Source of the DNA: Halobacteriovorax sp.
GTDB taxonomy: Bacteria > Bdellovibrionota > Bacteriovoracia > Bacteriovoracales > Bacteriovoracaceae
Length of the DNA: 64,000 nucleotides
Direction of reading: 5' to 3'
Assembly (NCBI GenBank): GCA_002720865.1
Contig: PBIO01000014.1
Coordinates: forward strand, 1,053,793-1,117,792
Below, in pieces: positions 42,445-49,872 of the stretch. Below the pieces are notes generated by a model, which was not told the DNA's origin, made no database searches, and was given only the letters and a program-made list of their open reading frames with translations. Within the stretch, counting starts at the first letter, position 1. Each line of letters opens with the position of its first letter. Both the position numbers and the translations under genes were made by a program.

Positions 42445-42451
42445 AGGAAAG

Positions 42452-42826
42452 ATGTTAGTAGATAATTTGAAGCATGTTAAAATGATGGAAGAAGCTGGGT
42501 TTGATGAGAATCAATCTCGAACTCTGATAACGATTTGGAGCTCCATTGTGGAATTAAATTTAGCGACAAAGGATGATTATTTATTGCTAAAGAAGGACCT
42601 TGAGATAGCTTTTTTACGAGAGAGAAAAGCAACGGATGATAAATTCTCAGGGCTAGATGAGAAATTTATAGAAATAGATAAAAGATTTATTAAAATTGAA
42701 AAACGGCTAGATGCAGTTGAAGAGTCTATAAAACATCTTCCAGGAAAGTTGCTCAATCAGTTCATCTTTGTGGCATTTGCTATGGTAAGTTCTATGGTTG
42801 CCCTAGGAAAACTTGGTATTCTCTAA
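42452..42826 (+). CDS. coiled-coil membrane-anchored protein (DUF1640-like)
   Basis: 124 aa. A helical N-terminus with FDENQSRTLITIWSSI (about 18-34) precedes a coiled coil of heptads about 50-95 (FSGLDEKFIEIDKRFIKIEKRLDAVEESI). One C-terminal transmembrane helix (about 100-122) follows. This layout matches the DUF1640/CCDC90 group, whose bacterial members are of unknown function. A GGAGG ribosome site lies 5 bases before the ATG. Confidence 0.65.
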   Translation: MLVDNLKHVKMMEEAGFDENQSRTLITIWSSIVELNLATKDDYLLLKKDLEIAFLRERKATDDKFSGLDEKFIEIDKRFIKIEKRLDAVEESIKHLPGKLLNQFIFVAFAMVSSMVALGKLGIL

Positions 42827-42837
42827 GGGAAATAAAA

Positions 42838-42868
42838 AAAGGGCGCAAGTCCGTAAGTGCGCCCTTCA
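42838..42868. terminator. bidirectional terminator hairpin
   Basis: GGGCGCA (42841-42847) pairs with TGCGCCC (42858-42864). On the minus strand a run of seven T follows, so it is best as the terminator of the secreted-protein genes 42895-43589. It also follows the coiled-coil gene on the plus strand. Confidence 0.75.
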
Positions 42869-42894
42869 AAAAGGAGAGATTTTTTATTTTATTC

Positions 42895-43218
42895 TTAGTC
42901 TTCGCAACGTACGTCTAGAATAGCTGTGTACATTCCAGTTACGTGGTTAAGATAAACTTTGCTTGAAGAAGCAAATGCTTTTCTACGAAAAGTGTTGCTG
43001 TCTTCGAAATCACCGTGAGTAGGGTTACAAGTTCTTAGGTAAGAAAATTTAGTTCTTCCCCAACGGTCAGCATTGATTTCAGCGGCCATAGCTTGAGCCT
43101 CTGCGAAAACACCTTGAGCAGTTTCACCTTTTACTCTTACTAGTTCAACTCGGTCATATCTTCCAGCGAAAGCAGAAAGAGAAAGTAGGGCAGCAGTTAA
43201 AGCGATAAATTTTTTCAT
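42895..43218 (-). CDS. small secreted protein, paralogue A
   Basis: 107 aa from the ATG at 43218, which has GGAG upstream (a start at 43248 would add 10 residues before the signal peptide). MKKFIALTAALLSLSAFA is the signal peptide. The mature 89 residues contain two Cys. It is about two-thirds identical to the next gene by eye, with the same length, so this is a tandem duplication. The function is unknown; the small disulfide-bonded exported form fits a periplasmic or envelope protein. Confidence 0.7.
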   Translation of the reverse strand: MKKFIALTAALLSLSAFAGRYDRVELVRVKGETAQGVFAEAQAMAAEINADRWGRTKFSYLRTCNPTHGDFEDSNTFRRKAFASSSKVYLNHVTGMYTAILDVRCED

Positions 43219-43265
43219 AATAAACTCCGTATATATAATTAGTGGCATTATTGCCGATTATTAAA

Positions 43266-43589
43266 TTAGTCTTCGCAACGAACAACTACAGTTGCTCCAT
43301 AAACACCAGTTACATGGTTAAAAGTTACTCTGCTTGTTGAAGTGTAAGCTTTTCTGTTGAAAGAATGGCTATCTTCAAAGTCAGAAGAGGTAGGGTTACA
43401 CTGGCTTAAGTAAGAAAATTTTGTTTTTCCCCATCTGTCGCCATTGATTTCAGTGGCCATAGCTTCAGCTTTAGCGAATACACCTTGAGCAGTTTCACCT
43501 TTTAACCAAACAATTTCAGTCTTGTCTAAGTTTCCAGCGAAAGCAGAAAGTGATAATAGTGCAGCAGCGATAGCGATAAATTTTTTCAT
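43266..43589 (-). CDS. small secreted protein, paralogue B
   Basis: 107 aa from MKKFIAIAAALL at 43589, with GGAG upstream. The signal peptide ends AFAG. Shared blocks with paralogue A include VKGETAQGVFA/LKGETAQGVFA, EINxDRWGxTKFSYL, CNPT and VTGVY/VTGMY, plus the C-terminal VRCED. It is transcribed first, 47 bases before paralogue A, and probably in the same unit. Confidence 0.7.
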   Translation of the reverse strand: MKKFIAIAAALLSLSAFAGNLDKTEIVWLKGETAQGVFAKAEAMATEINGDRWGKTKFSYLSQCNPTSSDFEDSHSFNRKAYTSTSRVTFNHVTGVYGATVVVRCED

Positions 43590-43789
43590 ATTGAACTCCA
43601 AAAAGTTAGTTAGGCATCAGCGCCTGTTGTTTCGATGACCAAGTTATAGGGCAGGTAAAAATTTTTTTCCTTAAAAAAAACTCTTTTGCTTCAGTTTTCC
43701 TTAACCGGAGTTAAAACAATAATTTTGGTTACTTAGGATAGTTGTTTAGGTCTCTAATAAAACTTAGAAGCTGATTGCTTAACTGGTGG

Positions 43790-44533
43790 TTATGATTTTT
43801 TAGATAAAATTAGACTTTTAGAACTAGAAAAAATGGTTCCAACTTTATTCATATAAAGAGATTCTTTTGGATTTAGATCAAAGGGCTCGCCATTATGTTG
43901 GCAATTGAACCCACCGGCCTCAAAAGAGATAAGGGAAGTGGCAGCGTAATCCCAAATACAGCCTCCTCCTAAGGATTCTTTTGGAGGTTTAATAAAAACT
44001 GCTGGAGCGAGTTCAATGGTATTGATGGCCATCATCACAGCTCCAGCGATGGGAATCTCGTTTAACTCCCCCGGGCCTTCGATAACTTTAAAGGGGTTTT
44101 CGTTTTTAAAAGCGCCTTCACCCTTTATAGCATGATAAAGATTCTTATTCGCCGGATCGAATACAACTCCAATTACAACAGTTCCATCTTTTTTGATTAA
44201 GGCAATTGAAACCGCGTAACCGCTTTCTCCTTTAGAGTATTGTAGAGTTCCATCAAGGGGGTCCACACACCAGAAATATTCTTTTTCAAAACGGGAATTA
44301 TCATCTGGGGATTCTTCCGTTAGTAGACCTAGGTCGTATTTTTTTATGGAGGGGTTTAAAATTTCAAGGATGGCGTTCTGCGCTTTTAGATCAATTTCCG
44401 TTAGGGCACTAGAGGCCTTGCTTTCACCAGCTGATTTTCCAAGTAGGGATAAAGTGCTTCCGTCTACGGAGCTAATAATCTTTCCAGCCGCTAGGGCCGC
44501 CTCTTTGGCCTGGTCTAAAAGCTCTATAAACAT
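43790..44533 (-). CDS. inositol monophosphatase-family phosphatase (CysQ-like)
   Basis: 247 aa. Metal-binding motifs LLTEES (about 74-79) and WCVDPLDGTLQY (about 92-103) are followed by WDYAATSLISFEAGG at about 198. These are the three sites of the lithium-sensitive phosphatase superfamily (inositol phosphates or 3'-phosphoadenosine 5'-phosphate). The CysQ assignment is tentative: the substrate is not determined by these motifs. It overlaps the upstream phosphotransferase gene by 10 bases, so the two are co-expressed. Confidence 0.82.
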   Translation of the reverse strand: MFIELLDQAKEAALAAGKIISSVDGSTLSLLGKSAGESKASSALTEIDLKAQNAILEILNPSIKKYDLGLLTEESPDDNSRFEKEYFWCVDPLDGTLQYSKGESGYAVSIALIKKDGTVVIGVVFDPANKNLYHAIKGEGAFKNENPFKVIEGPGELNEIPIAGAVMMAINTIELAPAVFIKPPKESLGGGCIWDYAATSLISFEAGGFNCQHNGEPFDLNPKESLYMNKVGTIFSSSKSLILSKKS

Positions 44534-45429
44534 TTTAAAACCTTATCTTTCATCTTTTCCGAATAGCTATTGAGTTTTGGGTGACCTGGGGACCAACCTT
44601 TTAAGAAGCGATAGAAGTCGCACCAGGCGTAGGGATAGAGCCCACGCCATTCTTTTTCTACTTCTAAGTTATTTAATTCGCCAAAATAATAATCAAGCCA
44701 TTTAGCTTCATATTTTTCTAAATCATCTTCTCTATAGATACTGCTTAGAAAATAAGCGAGATCTTTGACGCCAACTCCGCCCCCAATATATTGAAAGTCC
44801 ACCGCAGCAGCTTCAGTATCAGAGAATAAAAAATTGGCCAGCTTGGCATCTCCATGCACAAAAGTTTTAAATTTAGCAGCGTTTAACTTCTTATCAATTA
44901 AGGGAGCTGCTTTTTTTAGTTCAATATCCTCGATGGCCTTAAACTCGTCAGGCCTAGTATCCAGATGCCAATAAGTTCCAATCTCCCAAAGACCAGTGGG
45001 AGAAGTTCCTAGGTAGTGAGCATGAAACTTAGCAAGCCATTTTAAACAAAGCTTAATCTCCTCATCATTAACCGAAGCTTTCGGGGAAAAACACTTTGTT
45101 TTTAAATCTTCTAGAATAAGGTACTGCTGATGACCTCTTTTTCCTGCGGCCAGAAAACGAGGGGAGTAGGCAAAGGGAATCTCATTATTAAAATTTTTAT
45201 AGAAGTTCATCTCTACTTCATATGATTTGGCTTTTCTTTGGTGAGAGAAATCGGTGTCCCAGCCCCTTGGATGATTCTTACCTCTTTCTATGTTGATGAG
45301 TTTTTCAATAACAGAGGTCTTTTCTGTGGTGACCCGATTAAGGACGCCGTAACCACTCCAGAGTTCTTGAATGGCCTTTATCTCTATGATCTCTTTTGAA
45401 TCTGTGAGCTCGAGAATGATTTCTTTCAT
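44524..45429 (-). CDS. aminoglycoside/choline kinase-like phosphotransferase
   Basis: 301 aa. VHGDAKLANFLF (about 187-198) is the catalytic loop with Asp and Asn, and AAVDFQYIGGGVGVKDLAYFL (about 206-226) the metal-binding Asp segment of the APH/ecdysteroid-kinase fold. The N-lobe is recognisable as GYGVLNRVTTE. It probably phosphorylates a small metabolite. Coupling with a phosphatase of the IMPase family suggests both act on the same sugar-alcohol or nucleotide pathway; this is inference. Confidence 0.75.
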   Translation of the reverse strand: MKEIILELTDSKEIIEIKAIQELWSGYGVLNRVTTEKTSVIEKLINIERGKNHPRGWDTDFSHQRKAKSYEVEMNFYKNFNNEIPFAYSPRFLAAGKRGHQQYLILEDLKTKCFSPKASVNDEEIKLCLKWLAKFHAHYLGTSPTGLWEIGTYWHLDTRPDEFKAIEDIELKKAAPLIDKKLNAAKFKTFVHGDAKLANFLFSDTEAAAVDFQYIGGGVGVKDLAYFLSSIYREDDLEKYEAKWLDYYFGELNNLEVEKEWRGLYPYAWCDFYRFLKGWSPGHPKLNSYSEKMKDKVLKCL

Positions 45430-45472
45430 GCTATAAGCTTACACTATTCGGAGCCTTAACGCGGATAGTCCC

Positions 45473-45492
45473 AAAAGGTACCTGGCACCTTT
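45473..45492. repeat. variant dispersed repeat, hairpin form
   Basis: AAAAGGTACCTGGCACCTTT. The arms AAAGGTACC and GGCACCTTT are complementary except for one pair. It shares AGGTACCTGG with the other copies but not the TTACTTG half. It lies between the divergent kinase and FKBP genes. The palindromic form is close to REP-like elements associated with RAYT enzymes. Confidence 0.6.
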
Positions 45493-45550
45493 GCGTAATT
45501 GCGCAGATTATGACAAAACTACGGGAAATAAACACAATTCAGAGGAAACT

Positions 45551-46165
45551 ATGGAAACAGATTCGCAAAAAGTTAGTTATATCATCGGTCGTCAAATCGG
45601 TGGAGATTTTAAAAAGCAAAACATCGATATTCAATTTGATGATTTCTTTCAAGGTGTACGTTCATCTTTTCTTCAAGAGCCAAGTGAACTTGAAGAAGCT
45701 GAGATCAACAGAGTTATGGGTGAATTCCAAAATAAAATGAAAGCCGCTCACGAGCAACTTGCTAATGAAATGGCCATGAAAAATAAAGAACTAGGGGAAG
45801 CCTTCCTAGCTGAAAATAAAAAAATCGACGGTGTTACTGTAACAGCATCAGGGCTTCAGTACCGCGTTCTTGAGTCAGGAAACGGAGCAACTCCAACTGC
45901 TGAATCAACTGTTGAAACTCATTATGAAGGAACTTTGATTGATGGAACTGTTTTTGATTCATCTTACCAAAGAGGAGAGTCTATCTCTTTTCCAGTAAAT
46001 GGTGTTATTCCAGGTTGGACTGAAGCTCTTCAATTAATGAAAGAGGGAGATGTTTGGGAATTAGCTATTCCTTCAGAGCTTGCTTACGGCGCTCAAGGTG
46101 CTGGCGGACAAATCGAGCCTCACTCAACACTTAAGTTTAAAATCGAACTTATCAAAGTTAAGTAA
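45551..46165 (+). CDS. FKBP-type peptidyl-prolyl isomerase
   Basis: 204 aa from ATG 45551 (AGAGG upstream; a longer frame to 45491 runs into the repeat). An N-terminal FKBP_N dimerisation region (about 1-85) is followed by an FKBP_C domain: VETHYEGTLIDGTVFDSS, FPVNGVIPGWTEAL, IPSELAYGAQGAGG, TLKFKIELIKV. It speeds cis-trans proline isomerisation. The FkpA/Mip layout is complete, but no signal peptide is seen, so it is probably cytoplasmic. A strong terminator follows. Confidence 0.92.
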   Translation: METDSQKVSYIIGRQIGGDFKKQNIDIQFDDFFQGVRSSFLQEPSELEEAEINRVMGEFQNKMKAAHEQLANEMAMKNKELGEAFLAENKKIDGVTVTASGLQYRVLESGNGATPTAESTVETHYEGTLIDGTVFDSSYQRGESISFPVNGVIPGWTEALQLMKEGDVWELAIPSELAYGAQGAGGQIEPHSTLKFKIELIKVK

Positions 46166-46170
46166 TTATA

Positions 46171-46198
46171 AGGCCCCTCTCTGAGGGGCTTTTTTTTG
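46171..46198 (+). terminator. rho-independent terminator of the FKBP gene
   Basis: GCCCCTC and GAGGGGC pair around a short loop, followed by eight T. It starts 6 bases after the stop codon. Confidence 0.88.
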
Positions 46199-46299
46199 CC
46201 CCAAACATAGGGTGCTTTTACCCCATATAAACCTTCTAAACATCTTTTTAAGTTACTGTATTTATGTGAGAGACATTCTTCTCATAAACTATAGTTTCA

Positions 46300-46608
46300 A
46301 TGACAAAAACGATCTTAACAATAACGCTTCTTTGCCTTTCCGTGGGGCTTTTTGCCCAGGTTCCTGATTCGGCTAAAAGAGAGTCCATCAACTTTCAAGT
46401 AGGAAAGACTAAGGTCATTTATTTAAAAGCCGACGAAGATATGTATGTTCATTGTAATAATGCTGGTTATTACACTTGCGAACATCAGAAGAAGCCAAAA
46501 CGAATAATTATTAAAACCTTAAAAGTGGGTAACCCAAAATACGACCTGATAATTAGAAATTTAAAAGGTGATATAGCAAGGGTCGTAAAAATATCAGTGA
46601 CACCATAG
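46300..46608 (+). CDS. small secreted hypothetical protein
   Basis: 102 aa with a signal peptide (MTKTILTITLLCLSVGLFAQ). The mature part is a basic beta-rich domain with a Cys pair (HCNNAGYYTC). No family is recognised. It is the first gene of a four-gene plus-strand run (46300-48538) with gaps of 8, 3 and -4 bases. Confidence 0.6.
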   Translation: MTKTILTITLLCLSVGLFAQVPDSAKRESINFQVGKTKVIYLKADEDMYVHCNNAGYYTCEHQKKPKRIIIKTLKVGNPKYDLIIRNLKGDIARVVKISVTP

Positions 46609-46616
46609 GAAAAAAT

Positions 46617-47264
46617 ATGAGCGATTTATGGGAAAAAGTATCAGAGTCTGAAAAAGAATATGTAGAGGGCGCTGGTCCGTTTACTGATGAGCATGGGCAG
46701 GCCTCAATTCATGGCAATACAATTGTTCATAAATGGAATACTAAAGGACGAGGCTTTTTGACTTTCTTCGCGGTTTTTTGGAACGCCTTTGTTTTTACTT
46801 TTTTGACGGCTACCTGGTCTGGCTCAGTAACTGTCAATGGAACTCCTTATAAATCAATTCAACATGCTTACGCCAACGACCCAAGCGTTTTAGTTTTTTT
46901 AATCTTTCCGGTCATAGGACTTGGGATCGGCTATGTCTGCGCGGCCCTTTGGTTTAATAAAACCATTATCAAGCATAATTACAAGGGGCTTGAGATTACT
47001 CGCGGTCCAGTTCCTTGGCCTAAATCAAAAGTGATCATAAGTAGCAGCGATATCGTTCAGTGCTACGTACAGGTTTATTCATCTCATTCACAAAATAAAA
47101 GACCAATCTACGCCTACCGTGTCGTTGCTCAGGTCCTAAACGGAGCCGAACAAATTGTGGAAGACGGACTTCCAAATTACCGTGCGGCCAGAATCTTAGA
47201 GCAGTGGCTTGAATCAAAACTTAATATAGAAGACAAATCGGTTCACGGTGAAGTAGCTTCATAG
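46617..47264 (+). CDS. membrane hypothetical protein
   Basis: 215 aa with two transmembrane helices (about 43-66 and 92-115). The N-terminus is cytoplasmic and the C-terminal soluble part about 100 residues (VIISSSDIVQCYVQVYSSH ... ARILEQWLESKLN). The overall pattern resembles DUF3592-like or PH-like membrane proteins, but no family is certain. The start has AGGAAAAA upstream. It is the second gene of the 46300-48538 run. Confidence 0.55.
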   Translation: MSDLWEKVSESEKEYVEGAGPFTDEHGQASIHGNTIVHKWNTKGRGFLTFFAVFWNAFVFTFLTATWSGSVTVNGTPYKSIQHAYANDPSVLVFLIFPVIGLGIGYVCAALWFNKTIIKHNYKGLEITRGPVPWPKSKVIISSSDIVQCYVQVYSSHSQNKRPIYAYRVVAQVLNGAEQIVEDGLPNYRAARILEQWLESKLNIEDKSVHGEVAS

Positions 47265-47267
47265 GCT

Positions 47268-47807
47268 ATGTCGTTCATTTACCATTTAAAACCAGTGCCA
47301 ATGGAAGGGGATTTTTTGATCCCCCTCAATGATATGGATAAAAGCTCCGAGCTCTATGTAAAGCACGCCAGTAAGTATGAAGGGCGAGAAGAGCTTATGG
47401 ATGAAAGTCTGCCTATTTTAAACTGTAAGTGGAATGATGTGGTCCAATTCTCGGCCCTTGATCCAAGAATAATCGTAGAAGAACTTAAAAAGTATCAAAC
47501 AGATCTGGTTATTAATCGGCGTGAGATTTACCGGGTTCCTATTAGTGAGATCATAGGCAAGAATGAAGCGATTATTTTTGACCGGGATACAACGAGGAAA
47601 AAGGGAAGCTTTGGTATTTTACCCCATGAAGTAAAAGTTTTAAGTGAAGAAAATTATAATGAGTTAACTTCAGTTCCCAAGGAGACTATCGAGTATTGGA
47701 AAAGAGTGAGAGACGAGGGTGGGAAGTTTTTGTTTTTTCCTTTTATTACCCATATTATGGTTAAAGGAAAAATCGACACAACCAACTTTGAGATAGTAGA
47801 GATATGA
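47268..47807 (+). CDS. hypothetical protein
   Basis: 179 aa, no signal peptide or membrane helix. It contains a RREIYRVPISEIIG stretch and a C-terminal FFPFITHIMVKGKID, suggesting a mixed alpha/beta protein. No family is recognised. The stop overlaps the start of the methyltransferase gene by 4 bases (ATGA), so the two are tightly coupled. Confidence 0.6.
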   Translation: MSFIYHLKPVPMEGDFLIPLNDMDKSSELYVKHASKYEGREELMDESLPILNCKWNDVVQFSALDPRIIVEELKKYQTDLVINRREIYRVPISEIIGKNEAIIFDRDTTRKKGSFGILPHEVKVLSEENYNELTSVPKETIEYWKRVRDEGGKFLFFPFITHIMVKGKIDTTNFEIVEI

Positions 47808-48538
47808 AATACTACGATATGCACGAAGACGTCTATAAGCAGCTAGCGGCCAAGGATAAAATTTCTTGGGATGGGCAAACGGATCCTAAAGAGCTTTTTA
47901 ATCACGAGATCAATCAGGCCATTGGAGAAAAGCTTCCAGAGTTTTTTAATTCTTACGAAGGGCTGTGTGCAGTGGACTTAGGCACAGGAACGGGAACCTG
48001 CGCTTTAAATTTAGCAAAGCTTGGCTTTAAAGTGCGTGGTTTTGATTTATCAGAGACGGCCATAGGTCTGGCCAAGGAAAATGCTAAGGCCCTTGGAGTA
48101 GAAGCCAGTTTTGAAGTTTCAGATATCACCAAAATTGTGACCACTGATAAGGTGGATTTAGTGGTGGACAGTAGCCTGCTTCATTGCCTTGTATATAAGG
48201 AAGATAGGAATAATTTTTTTAGAGTGGCCCATGACTTATTAAAGGATGAAGGGCTTCTTTTTTTGCATACGATGATCGAGGCCAAGGATATGTCTGAGAT
48301 GCTTGATCGAGATTATCTTGTTTACGAAGATCATATTCTTTATAGCACTGGCCCAGATCGCTGGGAAATGGACTGGCAGGAAGTACAGGGGAAACGTGTT
48401 TTTCCCCACCGCTGGATAACAACTATTGATCTCTTAACAGAAGAGGTTAGGCGCGCGGGATTTAAGATCGTCCACTCAAAGCTAGAGCCTCAAGAGCGAA
48501 GCACGGGCACCCTCTGCGCTTGGCTTAAGAAAATTTAG
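47804..48538 (+). CDS. class I SAM-dependent methyltransferase
   Basis: 244 aa. Motif I VDLGTGTGTCAL is at about 57-68, motif II acidic end RGFDLSE at about 78, motif III VDLVVDSSLLH at about 117 and LLFLHTM at about 151. These are typical of small-molecule methyltransferases (Methyltransf_25/11). The substrate is unknown. It is the last gene of its run and overlaps the convergent secreted-protein gene by 4 bases. Confidence 0.85.
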   Translation: MKYYDMHEDVYKQLAAKDKISWDGQTDPKELFNHEINQAIGEKLPEFFNSYEGLCAVDLGTGTGTCALNLAKLGFKVRGFDLSETAIGLAKENAKALGVEASFEVSDITKIVTTDKVDLVVDSSLLHCLVYKEDRNNFFRVAHDLLKDEGLLFLHTMIEAKDMSEMLDRDYLVYEDHILYSTGPDRWEMDWQEVQGKRVFPHRWITTIDLLTEEVRRAGFKIVHSKLEPQERSTGTLCAWLKKI

Positions 48539-48945
48539 TTACAGTACTGAGCGAAAAGTTGATTCATCGTCGCCACAAGCTGTGGACTTTCTGAACCGGC
48601 CTTATCACATCTATTCATGCCTTCAACGGCTAGGTGACGGTACTGTTCTTCACAAACTTCTTCAGCTCTTTTGTAGAGGTTAAAACATTTCGTATATAGT
48701 GGAATTGTAGCCTCAAATTTTTCAGCGGCACCATCTAGAGCGTGGCAAACTACGTTCATATCAGGGTTTTCATTTTCAATTTCAGTATAGGCCGTAACAT
48801 AGTGCTGACCACCTTCTGCCATTAACTTTCCAGCTTGCCCTTCAACACCCGCAGCGTCGTAATAAGGTCCTCCGCAGTGTTCGGTGGCAAATGCAGAAAG
48901 ACTAATAAAACAAATTGCTAAAAAAGCTAGAACGACTAATTTCAT
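48535..48945 (-). CDS. small Cys-rich secreted hypothetical protein
   Basis: 136 aa with a signal peptide (MKLVVLAFLAICFISLSAFA). The mature part of about 115 residues has six Cys and is probably an all-helical disulfide-linked protein. The family is not recognised. It converges on the methyltransferase gene (4-base overlap). Confidence 0.6.
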   Translation of the reverse strand: MKLVVLAFLAICFISLSAFATEHCGGPYYDAAGVEGQAGKLMAEGGQHYVTAYTEIENENPDMNVVCHALDGAAEKFEATIPLYTKCFNLYKRAEEVCEEQYRHLAVEGMNRCDKAGSESPQLVATMNQLFAQYCN

Positions 48946-49020
48946 TGGTATCCCCTTAATTTTTGAAAGGCAAAATTAACTAAATTGAGGCTAAATGACA
49001 AATGTCGTCTTAAGTACTGA

Positions 49021-49051
49021 ATATTTCAAATATACAAGTAACCAGGTACCT
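49021..49051 (-). repeat. dispersed AGGTACCTGG repeat, copy 5
   Basis: On the minus strand AGGTACCTGGTTACTTG is followed by TATATTTGAAATAT. Its first bases overlap the stop codon of the thioesterase gene. This stop-codon overlap is also seen for copy 3, and copy 2 supplies a gene end. Confidence 0.8.
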
Positions 49052-49454
49052 AATTGTCTGTATAGGGTTCGTCGATTTTTCGAGGGACCCGGTCAGCTGT
49101 CACGGCCACATAAGTGAAGACACCTTCAGTTACTTTCTCACGAATATCTTCGTACTGACGTGCAACCCATGATTCAATCTTAACCGTCATGGAAGTTTTT
49201 CCCTGCTTAATTAATTTTACATAACAGCAAAGAGTATCTCCCACCATAACTGGTTTATAAAAAGTCATGGCATCAACGGCGATGGTTACCGTTCTTCCCT
49301 TAGAGATTTTTTTTGTGACTAGGCCGCCGGCAATATCCATTTGGGATAGGACAAAACCTCCGAAGATATCTCCGGCCGGGTTAGTATTCTCTGGCATGGT
49401 CTGGACTCTAATGGCCAGCTCGCCTTCTGGTTGTTCGTTTTCTTTCATACTCAT
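49050..49454 (-). CDS. acyl-CoA thioesterase, hotdog fold (YciA-like)
   Basis: 134 aa. RVQTMPENTNPAGDIFGGFVLSQMD (about 17-41) is the hotdog-thioesterase signature with the catalytic Asn/Asp region, and GRTVTIAVDAMTFYKPVMVGDTLCCYV (about 53-79) the central strand pair. It hydrolyses acyl-CoA thioesters in the cytoplasm. The length equals that of YciA. It is alone; its 3' end touches a dispersed repeat. Confidence 0.88.
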   Translation of the reverse strand: MSMKENEQPEGELAIRVQTMPENTNPAGDIFGGFVLSQMDIAGGLVTKKISKGRTVTIAVDAMTFYKPVMVGDTLCCYVKLIKQGKTSMTVKIESWVARQYEDIREKVTEGVFTYVAVTADRVPRKIDEPYTDN

Positions 49455-49682
49455 GAATCTAGTTTACTTGCTCGCCTATACAACAGCAAACTTCTTAACC
49501 TGATGTTAATTTCCCATTATTGGAGGAGGGGAAGGCCTATAAAAACTTCCCGTATCCATGGCTAAAGTTAGGAAATTACTTGGTTTAACAGGGGTTAAGG
49601 AAAAGTGCTTGAGCCAGTGTTTTCCGGTCGCAAAAAATCTGGATTCAGACTAAATTCCTGTCATTGAAACAAACAGCACTGA

Positions 49683-49790
49683 CTCCTACCGGTGCTTGTA
49701 AAACTTTCTCCTACCCCCCAGATTCCCTTCGTCATGATGGCGAAGGGGTTCTTCCTGACGAAGAAACTGGTAGGTGCAAAATGCACCATA
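49683..49790 (+). ncRNA. candidate structured RNA or leader in a 400-base gene-free stretch
   Basis: The gap 49455-49872 contains no convincing gene. Within it, CCTACC (49685-49690) can pair with GGTAGG (49769-49774). Inside that, CCCTTCG (49725-49731) pairs with CGAAGGG (49741-49747), while the overlapping CTTCGTCA (49727-49734) pairs equally well with TGACGAAG (49756-49763), so two folds exclude each other. A further hairpin GGTGCA-AAA-TGCACC lies at 49773-49787. Upstream, GGGAAG and CTTCCC form a hairpin near 49535-49555. The next gene starts 83 bases downstream. It matches no riboswitch class I know. Confidence 0.35.
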
Positions 49791-49872
49791 GGGGAAGAAG
49801 CTTCAATTCGCTGGATAAAAATTTGAGATTTAGTATTCATAGAATACGAGATAATTGAGAGAGAGAGAGAAG

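Noticed and set aside
49664-49858. 64-residue ORF in the gap before the HTH-membrane gene
   Set aside because: No ribosome site, no signal peptide, atypical composition, and the DNA is full of hairpins; it is better read as leader or noncoding RNA.
49455-49872. c-di-GMP riboswitch in the gap before the HTH-membrane gene
   Set aside because: The GEMM core and tetraloop-receptor bases were not found, so no known class was called.
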